A stretch of 49,298 nt of DNA from Candidatus Kuenenia stuttgartensis. GTDB lineage: Bacteria > Planctomycetota > Planctomycetia > Planctomycetales > Planctomycetaceae. The stretch is from positions 1 through 49,298 of the forward strand of contig CAMAWN010000019.1 of assembly GCA_945861865.1 (NCBI GenBank), given 5' to 3'. Shown here in pieces: positions 32,061-41,103 of the stretch (positions are counted from its first letter, which is position 1; each line of letters begins with the position of its first letter). Under the pieces are notes generated by a model that was not told the DNA's origin, searched no databases, and saw nothing but the letters and a program-made list of their open reading frames with translations. The position numbers and the translations under genes were made by a program.

Positions 32061-33239
32061 ATGTCCATGAATTGGAGAGCCGTCTTCCTTTGCAGCGCGA
32101 CCCTTTTCGTGTGTTCGACGAGCATTCTCGCCGAGGATTCGCCAGTGCGAGCCGCGCTTTGGCAGCGGTTGGAGAAATACACACAGCCGCCAGCGGAATT
32201 CGCGGGACAGTTGGCTTCGTATCGCACGCCGCTGAAGTTCGCGGATGGTTCGCTGGCCAAGTCGCCGGAAGATTGGTCGCGGCGGCGGAAAGAGATTTCA
32301 GAGACGTGGCACAAACGGCTTGGCCCGTGGCCGCCGTTGGTCGCGCGGCCGACGATGAGGCGACTGGAAACGGTCGAGAAGGACGGTTACGTCCAGCATC
32401 ATGTCCATGTGCAAATCTCGCCCGAAGGAAAACTGGCTGATGGGTATCTGCTGATGCCGCCCGGAAAGGGACCGTTTCCGGCGGTGCTCGTGCCGTTCTA
32501 TGAACCGTTGACGAGCATCGGCGAAGGTCCGCAAGGGAAGGGACGCGGGACTCACGATTATGGTTTGCAACTGGTGAAGCGGGGGTTCGTGACGCTGTCG
32601 ATCGGCACGCCCGGTTCGGTTGAGAAGATTGGACTCGACACGCGGCAGTTGTTGGTCGAGGCGGGCGTCGAACAGCGCCGGCAACCGCTGACACTGCTGG
32701 CGTACACTTCGGCGAATTGTCACACCGCGCTGGCTCAGATACCGGAAGTCGATCCGCAGCGCATCGGAATCATCGGGCTGTCATACGGCGGCAAGTGGTC
32801 GATGTTTTCGTCGTGCCTGTACGACAAGTTCGCGTGCGCGGTGTGGTCCGATCCAGGGATCGTGTTCTACGAGAAGAACGCGAACGTGAATTATTGGGAG
32901 CCGTGGTATCTGGGCTTTGATCCGAAGGTGCAGCGGAAGCCGGGCATTCCGTCGGCCGAGAATCCGCGCACCGGCTTGTACAAGGAACTGATCGATGCGG
33001 GCGAAGACCTCGTCGATTTTCACGCGCTGATGGCTCCACGCCCGGTGCTGGTTTCCGGCGGCACGGAAGACCCGCCACGCAATTGGCTCGCGCTCAATCA
33101 TCTGGTCGCAGTGAATGAACGGCTGGGACACAAGCAGCGCGTCGCAATGACGGCTCGCAGCGGTCACATCCCAACCGCGGAGGCGTTGGAGTTGGAACTT
33201 GCGTTCCTTGAGTACTGGCTGAAGCCCGGCGCGCGGTAG
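32061..33239 (+). CDS. Exported alpha/beta hydrolase (acetyl-xylan-esterase-like)
   Basis: 392 residues from ATG 32061, behind GGGAGG; ATGs at 32043 and 32067 are alternatives. A signal peptide (cleavage near LAED) leads into an alpha/beta-hydrolase fold. The nucleophile elbow is GLSYGGKWS, and the likely acid and base are D in SGGTEDPP and H in RSGHIPT. The arrangement resembles dienelactone hydrolase and acetyl-xylan esterase families, so removal of ester groups from carbohydrates is plausible. It follows the DUF1501 gene by 46 bp and is followed by a repeat element. Substrate unknown. Confidence 0.83.
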   Translation: MSMNWRAVFLCSATLFVCSTSILAEDSPVRAALWQRLEKYTQPPAEFAGQLASYRTPLKFADGSLAKSPEDWSRRRKEISETWHKRLGPWPPLVARPTMRRLETVEKDGYVQHHVHVQISPEGKLADGYLLMPPGKGPFPAVLVPFYEPLTSIGEGPQGKGRGTHDYGLQLVKRGFVTLSIGTPGSVEKIGLDTRQLLVEAGVEQRRQPLTLLAYTSANCHTALAQIPEVDPQRIGIIGLSYGGKWSMFSSCLYDKFACAVWSDPGIVFYEKNANVNYWEPWYLGFDPKVQRKPGIPSAENPRTGLYKELIDAGEDLVDFHALMAPRPVLVSGGTEDPPRNWLALNHLVAVNERLGHKQRVAMTARSGHIPTAEALELELAFLEYWLKPGAR

Positions 33240-33250
33240 CTGCCGAAACC

Positions 33251-33331
33251 AGCACGATGCGTCAGCGAGTGGCCAACGTCGTCTGGGAATTGCCGTCGTC
33301 TTTCTCTGACCACTCGCTGGCGCGTCGTGCT
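33251..33331. repeat. Inverted repeat element, family A variant, between convergent genes
   Basis: Arms 33251-33272 and 33310-33331 are inverted copies at 20 of 22 positions, both differences compatible with G-U pairing. The arm reads AGCACGAYGCGYCAGCGAG(T)GG, related to the arms at 4152-4222 and almost identical to the left arm at 46177-46200. It fills the 98-bp gap between two convergent esterase genes and may end both transcripts. Confidence 0.85.
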
Positions 33332-33337
33332 GATCGC

Positions 33338-35698
33338 TCAGTCGATCTGAATACGAACGGAGTGCAAGCGTTGGCGGTCGCCGCGTTGGCGAAAGTCTTC
33401 GAGGACCGCTTCGATCTCCGGCTTGAGGAAGTCGTTGAACTTCCGCTGGCCGTCAATTGTGATGCTCAGCCGTTTGTCGAGGTCAATGAGATTCGCGTTG
33501 AGCCACACGGTCACCGAGCCCTGACCGCCCAGGACGATGCTCTTCTTCTCAGTCTCACCGGGCAGAATGCGCGCGGTCAGGTTGACCGGAGCCAGCTTCG
33601 CGGGACGCTTTCTGGGAGTTGTGTCGGCCCAGCGGACCCAATGCAGGCGAACATCTGTCGTGCGCAGGCTGCTGAAGCCGAATTCTTTCGGCTCGGCGGG
33701 GCGGCGATGCAGTTCCATCCATTCGAAGAGCCGATGGATCTCGCTGTAAAATGTCTCGTGCCCGCGGGCTTTGTATTGCGACACCAGTAAGTCGGTGCCG
33801 TTGCGCATCATCGTTTCGAACCAGTGCGCGTGCCGGTCGTAGAGGCCGAAGTCGAATTCTCCCACCACGGCATACCACGCTTGTAGTTTCGCGTTTTCCT
33901 GAAGCCCCAGGCTGTCGCGAACTGCCGCACCCTTGGGGGTGATGAAACCACCGGAGATCGGCATGACCCCCGCGAACAAATCCGGCCGAGCCAGCGCGAC
34001 ATCGAATGCCGCATCCGCTCCGCGACCGTGACCGCTCAGGAACACGCGGTCCGAGTCAATCAGAAATCGGCGGCGAGCATCTCGCAAGCACTCCCAGACA
34101 ATCGTTTCGGTCGGAGCCGGCAACGGGTCGCCGAACTTGGGAGGCAGATATTCCGGCGCGATCACGATGTAGCCGTGCCGTTGTGCTTGCAGCGGCGAAG
34201 CGTCGTCGCCGCCCCACCATTTCAACGCACGTTCCGGCGTCCAACCCCATTCGTGCAGCGCGATGATCACGGGGTATGTGTGATGCGGATTGAACTCTGG
34301 AGGCACGAGGACCGAATACCGAATGTTTTTCGGGCTCTCTTCGTTCTCGCGAGTGCGGCCAGGGTCGTGGACCGTGATCGCAGCCACACGGCTCGCTTGC
34401 AGGCCGGGTGTGTCGAGCACTTGCGGCAACAATTGGATGATTTGCTCGACCGTCTTCGTGCCGACCCCTTCGGTCGCGGTGAGTTCGGAGAGCGCTGGTC
34501 CTCGCAACGACGGATGGGTCGCTCGCAAATACTGCAAGATGTGAAACCGCGCCTGCCACCAGCGGATTGCATTCGCCAGATCGGTCGTCGCATTCGCGGC
34601 ACCGACCACCCAGCCGGAATACGCCAGCGCGAGTTTCTCCGCCTTGGACAACTTCTCGTCTTTTTCCAGCTTGAGGAATGACTCCAGCCGTGGCAGTGTT
34701 TCCTCGTCAAGCTGTTCCAAGACTTCGTCACGAAGCGGAGCCACTTGTTTCATCTGCTCTTCGTTCAAGCCGTCCTGCAAATCGCCGAGCAACTGTTTGG
34801 TGTGTTCGATGTTCTCCTCGACTTCAGCAACTTCCGTTTGGAGTTGGCGAACGTCGCGGAGGATGTCGGCTCCGATATTCTGCGTCGGAAATTTGCCAAG
34901 CGCATTCCCGATCAGCCGGTGCTGACCTGCTTGGCGGCGATGTTTCAACTCGCCGAGCAAGCGTTTAGCGAACAATTGCCGAGCTTCGATCGCGTCCTCT
35001 TCGCACTTCGCCTTCTGGTCGGGAAGGTCACGCGCGATGGTCTCCAATTCTTCGATCGCCAGTTCGTACAGCCCGGCCTGCAAATAGAATTTCACGACCT
35101 TGAAACGATCCTCTGGCTTTTCAAGGTTGATGCATCTCCGCACCAGCGGAACAAGTTCCTCGCGCCGCAACGAAGTGGTCGCGATGCTGAATTTCCAAGT
35201 GTGATCCAACCCCGTCACCGTACACGACTGTGGCCGCAGTTGTGTGATGCCTTGAATGTAATTCTTGGGCGTCTGGTTCGGCCCGAGCAACGTCACCTTG
35301 CGGTGTCCCTTGTCGTTGAATGGATCGACGCTCAAGTACGGTCCCACACTCTTGAACGGTTCGGTGCCCCCCTCTTTTTTGGGCGGGAGTTCAAAGCGCA
35401 CGAATTGAGCCAACTCGACATCCAGGTTTTTATCGGCGACTTGTTTATAGCCCACGAAGTACCGCCGCATGCCGTCGTCGAGCATCCAAAAGAGAGGCGA
35501 ATCGGGGTCTCCGGACTGTGGCGGAGAGTTCAGCGAGATCGTGGACAATTTCTCCACCGCACCTGGCTGTAGTCGCAGACCTGATTTGAGTGTCAGCTCG
35601 CCCGCATCCGTCCCGCTGGCAGCGAGCCACGCTGCGATTGCCGTCAGCACGCGCAGACAGGCGATCGCTCGTCGCCGACAGAAGCTTCGCGTGTGCAT
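33338..35698 (-). CDS. Exported esterase/peptidase-like protein with altered nucleophile elbow
   Basis: 786 residues from ATG 35698, preceded by GGAGGG at five bases; the longer frame to 35830 is unsupported. After a signal peptide (about 1-32) comes a long helical/TPR-like region with coiled-coil segments (about 180-400), then an alpha/beta-hydrolase domain of the PHB-depolymerase / prolyl-oligopeptidase type (about 470-690) and a C-terminal beta tail. The elbow reads L-S555-G556-H557-G558-R-G-A-D, where the family normally has serine at 558 (GHSxG). The change needs one base (AGY to GGY). The protein may be catalytically dead, or use another serine. It is downstream of the Ser/Thr kinase gene on the same strand. 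Confidence 0.8.
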   Translation of the reverse strand: MHTRSFCRRRAIACLRVLTAIAAWLAASGTDAGELTLKSGLRLQPGAVEKLSTISLNSPPQSGDPDSPLFWMLDDGMRRYFVGYKQVADKNLDVELAQFVRFELPPKKEGGTEPFKSVGPYLSVDPFNDKGHRKVTLLGPNQTPKNYIQGITQLRPQSCTVTGLDHTWKFSIATTSLRREELVPLVRRCINLEKPEDRFKVVKFYLQAGLYELAIEELETIARDLPDQKAKCEEDAIEARQLFAKRLLGELKHRRQAGQHRLIGNALGKFPTQNIGADILRDVRQLQTEVAEVEENIEHTKQLLGDLQDGLNEEQMKQVAPLRDEVLEQLDEETLPRLESFLKLEKDEKLSKAEKLALAYSGWVVGAANATTDLANAIRWWQARFHILQYLRATHPSLRGPALSELTATEGVGTKTVEQIIQLLPQVLDTPGLQASRVAAITVHDPGRTRENEESPKNIRYSVLVPPEFNPHHTYPVIIALHEWGWTPERALKWWGGDDASPLQAQRHGYIVIAPEYLPPKFGDPLPAPTETIVWECLRDARRRFLIDSDRVFLSGHGRGADAAFDVALARPDLFAGVMPISGGFITPKGAAVRDSLGLQENAKLQAWYAVVGEFDFGLYDRHAHWFETMMRNGTDLLVSQYKARGHETFYSEIHRLFEWMELHRRPAEPKEFGFSSLRTTDVRLHWVRWADTTPRKRPAKLAPVNLTARILPGETEKKSIVLGGQGSVTVWLNANLIDLDKRLSITIDGQRKFNDFLKPEIEAVLEDFRQRGDRQRLHSVRIQID

Positions 35699-35850
35699 GT
35701 CACCCTCCGACCCAGTTGCCGCGTCAATGTCGCTGCGGCGGATTCTGCCGCTCCGCGCGAGCACTTCGGCGGACAGACTCTGCAAGGATCGACCGCTGGG
35801 GCAACCGGATTCAAACCGTCTGATTGCCAACGCATATCCGGACGCCGAAT

Positions 35851-37401
35851 CTACGGCGACTTAGGGGCCGCTTCATTTGGCCCGGCCTCATTCACGACGG
35901 GTGGTTTCGGAGCATCCAGACCAATCTTGCTGGCGGCAAAGTCCCGAGCGTATGGCCAGATCCAGTAAATGCCGTACAGCACTGCGGCAATCGCGGCCAA
36001 ATACAGGATGAATCCGATGCCCCCCAACGTGCCTTCCACTTTTCCGCGAATCCACCGAAAGATTTTGCGACGCTTCTGTTCCTTTTCGATCTTGGCGTAC
36101 ATCTCCTTCATGTTGGCGCCCCGCGCCTGAGCCGACTGTTTGGCGATCCGTTTTTTCATGAAGCTTTGGAACTCGTCGTATTGCGCCAGCGGCAGGAATT
36201 CTCCTTTTTCGCCGCGCTTTGCCGTGGCTTTCAGGTCCAGCAGTTCAGCCTTGACCATCTGCTGAATCTGAGCCGCCTGCATTTTGGTGACGACGGTCTG
36301 GCCTTTTTGATTCGTGTGTTTGACGTACCAGATCGCGGTGTCCTTGGCGGCCGATTGCTCGGTCTTTTGCAGAGCGATGTCGGCAGACGTCATGGCGACG
36401 CCGGTCATATTGACCTTGGTCTGCTGGCCCGCTCCGGCCGCGACGGTTCGCCGAGCCGTCGTCGCGTCGCCACCCAGAAAACTGAGCGAGGCATTCTCCA
36501 ATCCCAGCGCATCGAGATCGTGAATCAGTTCATCGCAGCTCGCGTAGCGGTGTTGTTTGTCCTTCTGGATCATCTTGTCGATGACCATGTCCAGCTTCTC
36601 CGGCACTTCGCGGTTCAGCTTGCGAGCGTTGTCGTACTTACCGGTTTCCTTGGCCATGAGGAGCTTCACGATCGTGCCGCCACCGAACGGCAACTTGCCG
36701 GTGACGAAGTAATACAGCGTGATGCCCAGGGCATAGATGTCTGTTCGCTTGTCCGCGCTCTTCGCATCGCAAGCCTGCTCCGGGGACATGTAGAACGGCG
36801 TTCCCAATCCAGTGCCGCTCTGCGTCAACGACATGTCGTCTTCGTCACCCGCGCCGATCGCTTTGGCCAACCCGAAGTCAGCGACCTTCACGACTCCTTT
36901 TTTGGTGACCAGGATGTTGTCCGGCTTGATGTCGCGATGGATGACGTTGTGGTCTTGATGAGCCACCCGCAACGCATCGGCACAGCGCAAGACAACGTGG
37001 ATCGCATCACCGAGGGTCAACTTGCCGAGCTGATCCATCCACTTTTGCATGCTCTGGCCGTCGATGAATTCGATTGCCAGATAATGCTGGTTGTTGGTCA
37101 CTCCGTAGGCAAACACCTGCACGGCGTTCGGGTGAATGAATTTGCCCATCGACTTGGCTTCGCGCTCGAATCGTTCGACGAAGCCCTTTTTCTTGGCCAT
37201 CTCTTTGGACAACAGCTTGAGCGCGACGTGGCGGTCCAAGCTCATTTGCCGCGCGAGGAACACCTCACCCATGCCACCTTGGCCGAGCTTCTTGTCCAAC
37301 TCGAAATCACCGAAGACTCTTTTTTCCTTCTTCGGTGCGTCGGCGCTTGGCAAATTGATCATCGTCGCGCCGAGTTCATCCGGATCATCTTCGTCAGACA
37401 C
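35851..37401 (-). CDS. Membrane-anchored Ser/Thr protein kinase
   Basis: 516 residues from GTG 37401 (GGAGG seven bases upstream); the longer frame to 37494 is rejected. The kinase domain (about 31-300) has a glycine loop GQGGMG at 40-45, ATP lysine K62, helix-C E81, catalytic HRDIKPDN starting at 155 (D157) and DFG at 175-177, so it should be active. A segment near 385-430 (AIWYVKHTNQKGQTV) resembles a GYF-type binding domain. A charged coiled coil leads to one membrane helix near 458-482 and a short Pro/Ala tail. Substrates are unknown. It is divergent from the sigma-54-type activator gene. Confidence 0.9.
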   Translation of the reverse strand: MSDEDDPDELGATMINLPSADAPKKEKRVFGDFELDKKLGQGGMGEVFLARQMSLDRHVALKLLSKEMAKKKGFVERFEREAKSMGKFIHPNAVQVFAYGVTNNQHYLAIEFIDGQSMQKWMDQLGKLTLGDAIHVVLRCADALRVAHQDHNVIHRDIKPDNILVTKKGVVKVADFGLAKAIGAGDEDDMSLTQSGTGLGTPFYMSPEQACDAKSADKRTDIYALGITLYYFVTGKLPFGGGTIVKLLMAKETGKYDNARKLNREVPEKLDMVIDKMIQKDKQHRYASCDELIHDLDALGLENASLSFLGGDATTARRTVAAGAGQQTKVNMTGVAMTSADIALQKTEQSAAKDTAIWYVKHTNQKGQTVVTKMQAAQIQQMVKAELLDLKATAKRGEKGEFLPLAQYDEFQSFMKKRIAKQSAQARGANMKEMYAKIEKEQKRRKIFRWIRGKVEGTLGGIGFILYLAAIAAVLYGIYWIWPYARDFAASKIGLDAPKPPVVNEAGPNEAAPKSP

Positions 37402-37763
37402 TGTGTGGCCTCCTCGCACTCGAATTCGCAACGCTGATCTCGGCGGGGTGACGATGAGGAAGGAATGCCAATGACACACCCCGGACAATCCCACGACGAA
37501 CCGCCGAATGGCGAGGGGGGCATTATGCTTCGTCGCCGAGAGGCAGGCAAACTCTAGGCCCAGTTGTCGAGAAGCGGACGACTCGTCGGCACCTCATCAG
37601 CGCTTCCGTCCTTGAGGTTTCTGGCAGGGGCTTCAACAATGCCGTTGCGCTCGTGAATCCAACGCAGACGACCCCGGCTTCGGACATCGTTTTCCGCGTC
37701 GTCCTCGACATTTTTGCCGACGATGGACTGTCTTCCGTTGGTTTTTGGGGTAAGGAGTGACTG
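37402..37763. other. 362-bp divergent spacer between kinase and AAA+ activator genes
   Basis: No gene of normal size is supported. Promoters for both flanking genes must lie here, but no convincing -35/-10 or -24/-12 pair was found. A 10-codon frame ATG 37525 to TAG 37557 follows a purine-rich GAGGGGGG tract six bases upstream; it could be a leader peptide for the activator gene but chance is equally likely. The remainder has no repeat of the kinds seen elsewhere in the window. Confidence 0.5.
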
Positions 37764-38813
37764 GTGGCTTCGGGAGAAAAATCGCAGGACCGACCGCGCG
37801 GCATGATTGGCGAAAGTCCCGCCATGCGCGAGGTGTACGCGCTGACTCGCCGGGTCGCCGCTTCCTCGGCCACCGTGCTTTTGACCGGTGAAACAGGCAC
37901 CGGCAAGGAATTGGTCGCCCGCGCGGTCCACGAACTCAGCCCGCGAGCCAGCGGCCCGTTCGTCCGCGTGAACTGCGGCGCGCTGAGCGAATCGCTGCTG
38001 GAAAGCGAACTCTTCGGACACGTCAAAGGCGCGTTCACCAACGCCTTCGAGAACCGCACCGGCCGCTTCGAGGCGGCGCATGGCGGCACGATCTTCCTCG
38101 ACGAAGTCAACTCGATGACCCAGACGTTGCAGGTCAAACTACTGCGAGTGCTGCAAGAACACGAATTCGAGCGCGTCGGCGACAGCCGCACGATTCATGT
38201 GGATTGCCGCATCGTCGCCGCCACGAACCGTGACCTGCTGCACGAAATCGAACGCGAAAAGTTTCGCGAAGACCTCTATTACCGAATGAACGTCGTCTCC
38301 ATCTATCTGCCGGCTCTGCGCGAGCGGATCGAAGACATCCCGCTGCTCGTCAATTACTTCGTCCAGGGCTATGCCGACGACAACAACCGCCCGGCACCGA
38401 AGGTCGCGGCCGAGTTCATCGGCTACTTGCAACGCTACGCCTGGCCCGGAAACGTCCGCGAGCTACAAAACTACATCGAGCGCGGCATCGTGCTCGCCAC
38501 CGGCGACACACTGGCCGCCGACTTGCTGCCGCCTCATGTGCGCGGCCTCGCCCCGATGCGCATGGGCCGCCCACAAGCCACCGACCTGCACAAGATGGCG
38601 ACCGAACTTGTCTCGACCAGCATCCTGCAAGCCGGCCCCGACGCCGCCGACCTCCACGAGCGCGCCGTCGCACTCGTCGAACGCGAGGTCATTCTGCAAG
38701 TCCTCCGCTCCTGCCAAGGCACGCAGACGAAGACTGCCGAACGCCTCGGCATCAACCGCAACACGCTGCACAAGAAGATCAGCGACTACCAGTTGGAATC
38801 AGAAGCTCGCTAA
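37764..38813 (+). CDS. Sigma-54-type AAA+ transcriptional activator with GAFTNA loop
   Basis: 349 residues from GTG 37764 (AAGGAG at 37752-37757). There is no receiver or sensor domain: the AAA+ domain begins at once, with Walker A GETGTGKE (42-49), Walker B TIFLDEV (109-115) and arginine-rich second half, then a C-terminal Fis-type helix-turn-helix (about 305-343, ending [13 protein letters not shown]). The loop that touches sigma-54 reads G89-A-F-T-N93-A instead of GAFTGA. It should bind enhancer sites and remodel RNA polymerase holoenzyme, but N93 raises doubt about normal sigma-54 contact. Without a sensory domain it is probably controlled by partner proteins or by expression. Confidence 0.87.
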   Translation: MASGEKSQDRPRGMIGESPAMREVYALTRRVAASSATVLLTGETGTGKELVARAVHELSPRASGPFVRVNCGALSESLLESELFGHVKGAFTNAFENRTGRFEAAHGGTIFLDEVNSMTQTLQVKLLRVLQEHEFERVGDSRTIHVDCRIVAATNRDLLHEIEREKFREDLYYRMNVVSIYLPALRERIEDIPLLVNYFVQGYADDNNRPAPKVAAEFIGYLQRYAWPGNVRELQNYIERGIVLATGDTLAADLLPPHVRGLAPMRMGRPQATDLHKMATELVSTSILQAGPDAADLHERAVALVEREVILQVLRSCQGTQTKTAERLGINRNTLHKKISDYQLESEAR

Positions 38814-38855
38814 GCGGCGACAGCACTGCCTTTCTTCCCTCAACATCAACGGTTA

Positions 38856-38878
38856 AGAAAAGATGTCAGGAACCAAAT
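38856..38878. repeat. REP-like word GATGTCAGGAACC near mraY
   Basis: AAGAAAAGATGTCAGGAACC resembles the widespread bacterial repeat word GGTGTCAGGAACC found around small dispersed repeats. Only one partial copy is present and no inverted partner was found. It lies in the 89-bp gap between the convergent activator and mraY genes. Confidence 0.3.
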
Positions 38879-38902
38879 AACGCAGAGCACAAGCAGAAAA
38901 GG

Positions 38903-40003
38903 TCACCGAATCTTCAAGCTCGCCAGGGCGATCAGGCCCAGCAGGGCGGCGATGATCCAGAAGCGAACCACGACTTTCATCTCGTGGTGACCAGCGAAGA
39001 GGTAGTGGTTGTGGAGCGGGCTGCATCGCAGCATTCGCTGACCGGTCAGTTTGAACCAGCCCACTTGAGCGATGACGCTCAGCGTTTCGACCACGAACAC
39101 GCCGCCGACGATGACCAGCAGGAACTCTTGTTTGGTCACGAGCGCTGCCAGGCCCAGCAACGCGCCGATCGGTAGCGAGCCGGTGTCCCCCAGAAAGACT
39201 TGAGCCGGATGGCAGTTGAACCACAGAAATCCGAGCATCGCGCCGACCAACGCTCCGATCACGATCGCCAGTTCACCTGCGCCGGGGATGTACGGGATGC
39301 TGAGATATTCAGACAGCGTCTTGTGTCCGGCGAGATAGACCAGCACGGTGAAGGCCGAGCCTGAGAAAATCGTGCAACCGCTGGCGAGACCATCCAAGCC
39401 ATCGGTCAGGTTCACTCCGTTCGAGCTGCCGGCCAGCACCAGAATTCCCCAGAGGATCCATAGCGTTCCGAGTGACACGCCGACATTGCCAATCGGCCAG
39501 ATAACTTCCGACTGCTGCGGAAGGCCTTTCTGCTGGCAGTACAAGACGAACGCGATGCACAGCGACAGCGCGATCTGATAGGCCATCTTGGTGCCGGCCT
39601 TCAACCCGTTTCGTGACGTTCGCAGTTTGATCCAGTCGTCGGCGGCACCCAACGCTCCGAAGCTGATCGTCGTGACCAAGCCGAGCATCACATAAACATT
39701 CGACAGGTCGCCCCACATCAGTGTGGCGAGCGCGACGGCTCCCATGACGAACAGACCGCCCATCGTCGGCGTGTTGCTCTTCGCGGCATGTAGTTCGTTG
39801 AGCTCCTCCGAGTCGCTGCCGATCCGCTCGCGGAACCGGCGCTGCAACCACCGAATTGCCAGCGGGCCGAAGAGCATGCACAGCAGAAACGAAGTCCCTC
39901 CCGCAAGGGCCGTGCGTGCTGTCAGGAACACGCGCGAGTCACCGGAGAAGAGCTGCTCGAAACGTTCGAGCCACGGAGCAAAATGTTGGAGCCAGACAAA
40001 CAT
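38903..40003 (-). CDS. mraY: Phospho-N-acetylmuramoyl-pentapeptide-transferase MraY
   Basis: 366-residue polytopic membrane enzyme that transfers phospho-MurNAc-pentapeptide to undecaprenyl phosphate, giving lipid I. Family motifs are SNTPTMGGL, the ADDWIK aspartates, [12 protein letters not shown], and the histidine loop ([12 protein letters not shown]) near the C-terminus. About ten membrane helices are visible. Its presence shows that the organism makes peptidoglycan precursors. No other mur/dcw gene adjoins it. The ATG at 40003 is preceded by a pyrimidine-rich tract with no Shine-Dalgarno site. Confidence 0.96.
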   Translation of the reverse strand: MFVWLQHFAPWLERFEQLFSGDSRVFLTARTALAGGTSFLLCMLFGPLAIRWLQRRFRERIGSDSEELNELHAAKSNTPTMGGLFVMGAVALATLMWGDLSNVYVMLGLVTTISFGALGAADDWIKLRTSRNGLKAGTKMAYQIALSLCIAFVLYCQQKGLPQQSEVIWPIGNVGVSLGTLWILWGILVLAGSSNGVNLTDGLDGLASGCTIFSGSAFTVLVYLAGHKTLSEYLSIPYIPGAGELAIVIGALVGAMLGFLWFNCHPAQVFLGDTGSLPIGALLGLAALVTKQEFLLVIVGGVFVVETLSVIAQVGWFKLTGQRMLRCSPLHNHYLFAGHHEMKVVVRFWIIAALLGLIALASLKIR

Positions 40004-40042
40004 GGGGAGGGATTAGAGGTTGGGGATTAGGGGAGCTGGAGG
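40004..40042. repeat. Pyrimidine/purine-asymmetric tract with repeated GGATTAG words before mraY
   Basis: On the plus strand the tract is almost all G and A/T, with GGATTAG at 40010-40016 and 40024-40030. On the mraY transcript it is a CCCCTAATCCCC-type leader that directly abuts the start codon and leaves no room for a ribosome-binding site. Confidence 0.5.
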
Positions 40043-40104
40043 ATTGAGACCGAAGTCTGAGGCACTTCTAGTCCCTGTCCGAATAGCACTTCCTGGGTTG
40101 TCAG

Positions 40105-40575
40105 TCAAAGCGTTGTGATTGATCTCAACAAGATCGTCCTCACCTGCTGAAGTTCGAATGTTTGCGACAGTCCGTTCATTGTGGCAAGGAGGGCGATCGT
40201 GAGTGAGCCTCGTCGTGGAGCATTGGCATGTCCGTTCCAGTCCCAACCTTTTGATAACTTGAGGTAACAACGCAGCGCCACGGTCTCAGTTGGCTCAAAG
40301 AGATGGCGAATCCCCGATGAGCTGGCGGGAGTTGTCGTGCCGGACGTCCAAGCGTACTCGAGGCAACCCTTGCCAGCGAACGGCTGCGTGTCGGTGATCG
40401 CGAACTTGTCGCCGTCGTACCAGTTCCGCTGGAGCAATCGGGAATCGTCAAAACTCTCGTGAAACAAAACCACCGTCGGCTTCTCGATCAGGTCCGCGGC
40501 TACGGAGTCCGCTTGAAGGATCACACCACGGAACAGACACAATGCCGCTCGCAAACTGGTGATCAAGACGCTCAT
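40105..40575 (-). CDS. Short protein, truncated-looking polysaccharide-lyase-like N-terminus
   Basis: 156 residues from ATG 40575. After a possible weak signal (MSVLITSLRAALCLFRGVIL) it reads FHESFDDSRLLQRNWYDG, then GIRHLFEPTETVALRCYLKL and SKGWDWNGHANAP. This resembles the first strands of a lectin-fold lyase domain of which planctomycetes have exported examples. After about residue 115 the sequence loses that character and another frame stays open (40013-40270), so a frameshift or deletion is likely. It lies 36 bp beyond sixA and 101 bp before mraY. Family assignment is tentative; it may be a pseudogene. Confidence 0.45.
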   Translation of the reverse strand: MSVLITSLRAALCLFRGVILQADSVAADLIEKPTVVLFHESFDDSRLLQRNWYDGDKFAITDTQPFAGKGCLEYAWTSGTTTPASSSGIRHLFEPTETVALRCYLKLSKGWDWNGHANAPRRGSLTIALLATMNGLSQTFELQQVRTILLRSITTL

Positions 40576-40611
40576 GGCCGTTCCCGAGTCGATCGCACAA
40601 TGTGTTGGCAG

Positions 40612-41103
40612 CTACGACATTTCTTTCGGTCGCCACAGTCCTTGCCGCGCGCCGCGCGTGTCAGTCGAGAGGTCGAGCCATGCCTCAATGGGCAATTCGA
40701 CATGAGCCAACGCGGCCGTGGGAAATGTCTCGACGTGCCCAATGAGACGATCAAGCCAATCCTCCAATCCAGGATTGTGGCCCACGACGAGCACTCGACT
40801 GAACTGATTCGGGATTCGCGAGACGATCGCGACGAACGCCGAAGGATCGGCATGATACAGCACCGGTACAACCTCGACCTCGCCGTCGAATTTTGCTTCT
40901 GTGGCGGCGAGCTCTGCGGTGGCCGCCGCACGCGCTGCGGAGGAAGTCAGGATGTGATCCGGGACCAGGTTCAATTCTCGAATCAATCTGCCCATACGTT
41001 TGGCCGCCTCGCGGCCGCGCTTCTTCAACGGACGGTCGTGGTCGGCGAGACTCGTGTCCGTCCAACTGGATTTGCCGTGTCTCAGGAGCAACAGCGTTTT
41101 CAT
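40612..41103 (-). CDS. sixA: SixA-type phosphohistidine phosphatase
   Basis: 163 residues of the histidine phosphatase superfamily. The catalytic R-H-G is at 8-10 (LLLRHGKSSW), the second histidine is in VVGHNPGLEDW and the proton donor is expected around E74-E76. SixA removes phosphate from histidine of phosphotransfer domains; in other groups family members act on different phospho-compounds. Its ATG overlaps the stop of ppk1 (ATGA, 41100-41103), so translation is probably coupled and a role alongside polyphosphate synthesis is likely. Confidence 0.85.
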   Translation of the reverse strand: MKTLLLLRHGKSSWTDTSLADHDRPLKKRGREAAKRMGRLIRELNLVPDHILTSSAARAAATAELAATEAKFDGEVEVVPVLYHADPSAFVAIVSRIPNQFSRVLVVGHNPGLEDWLDRLIGHVETFPTAALAHVELPIEAWLDLSTDTRGARQGLWRPKEMS

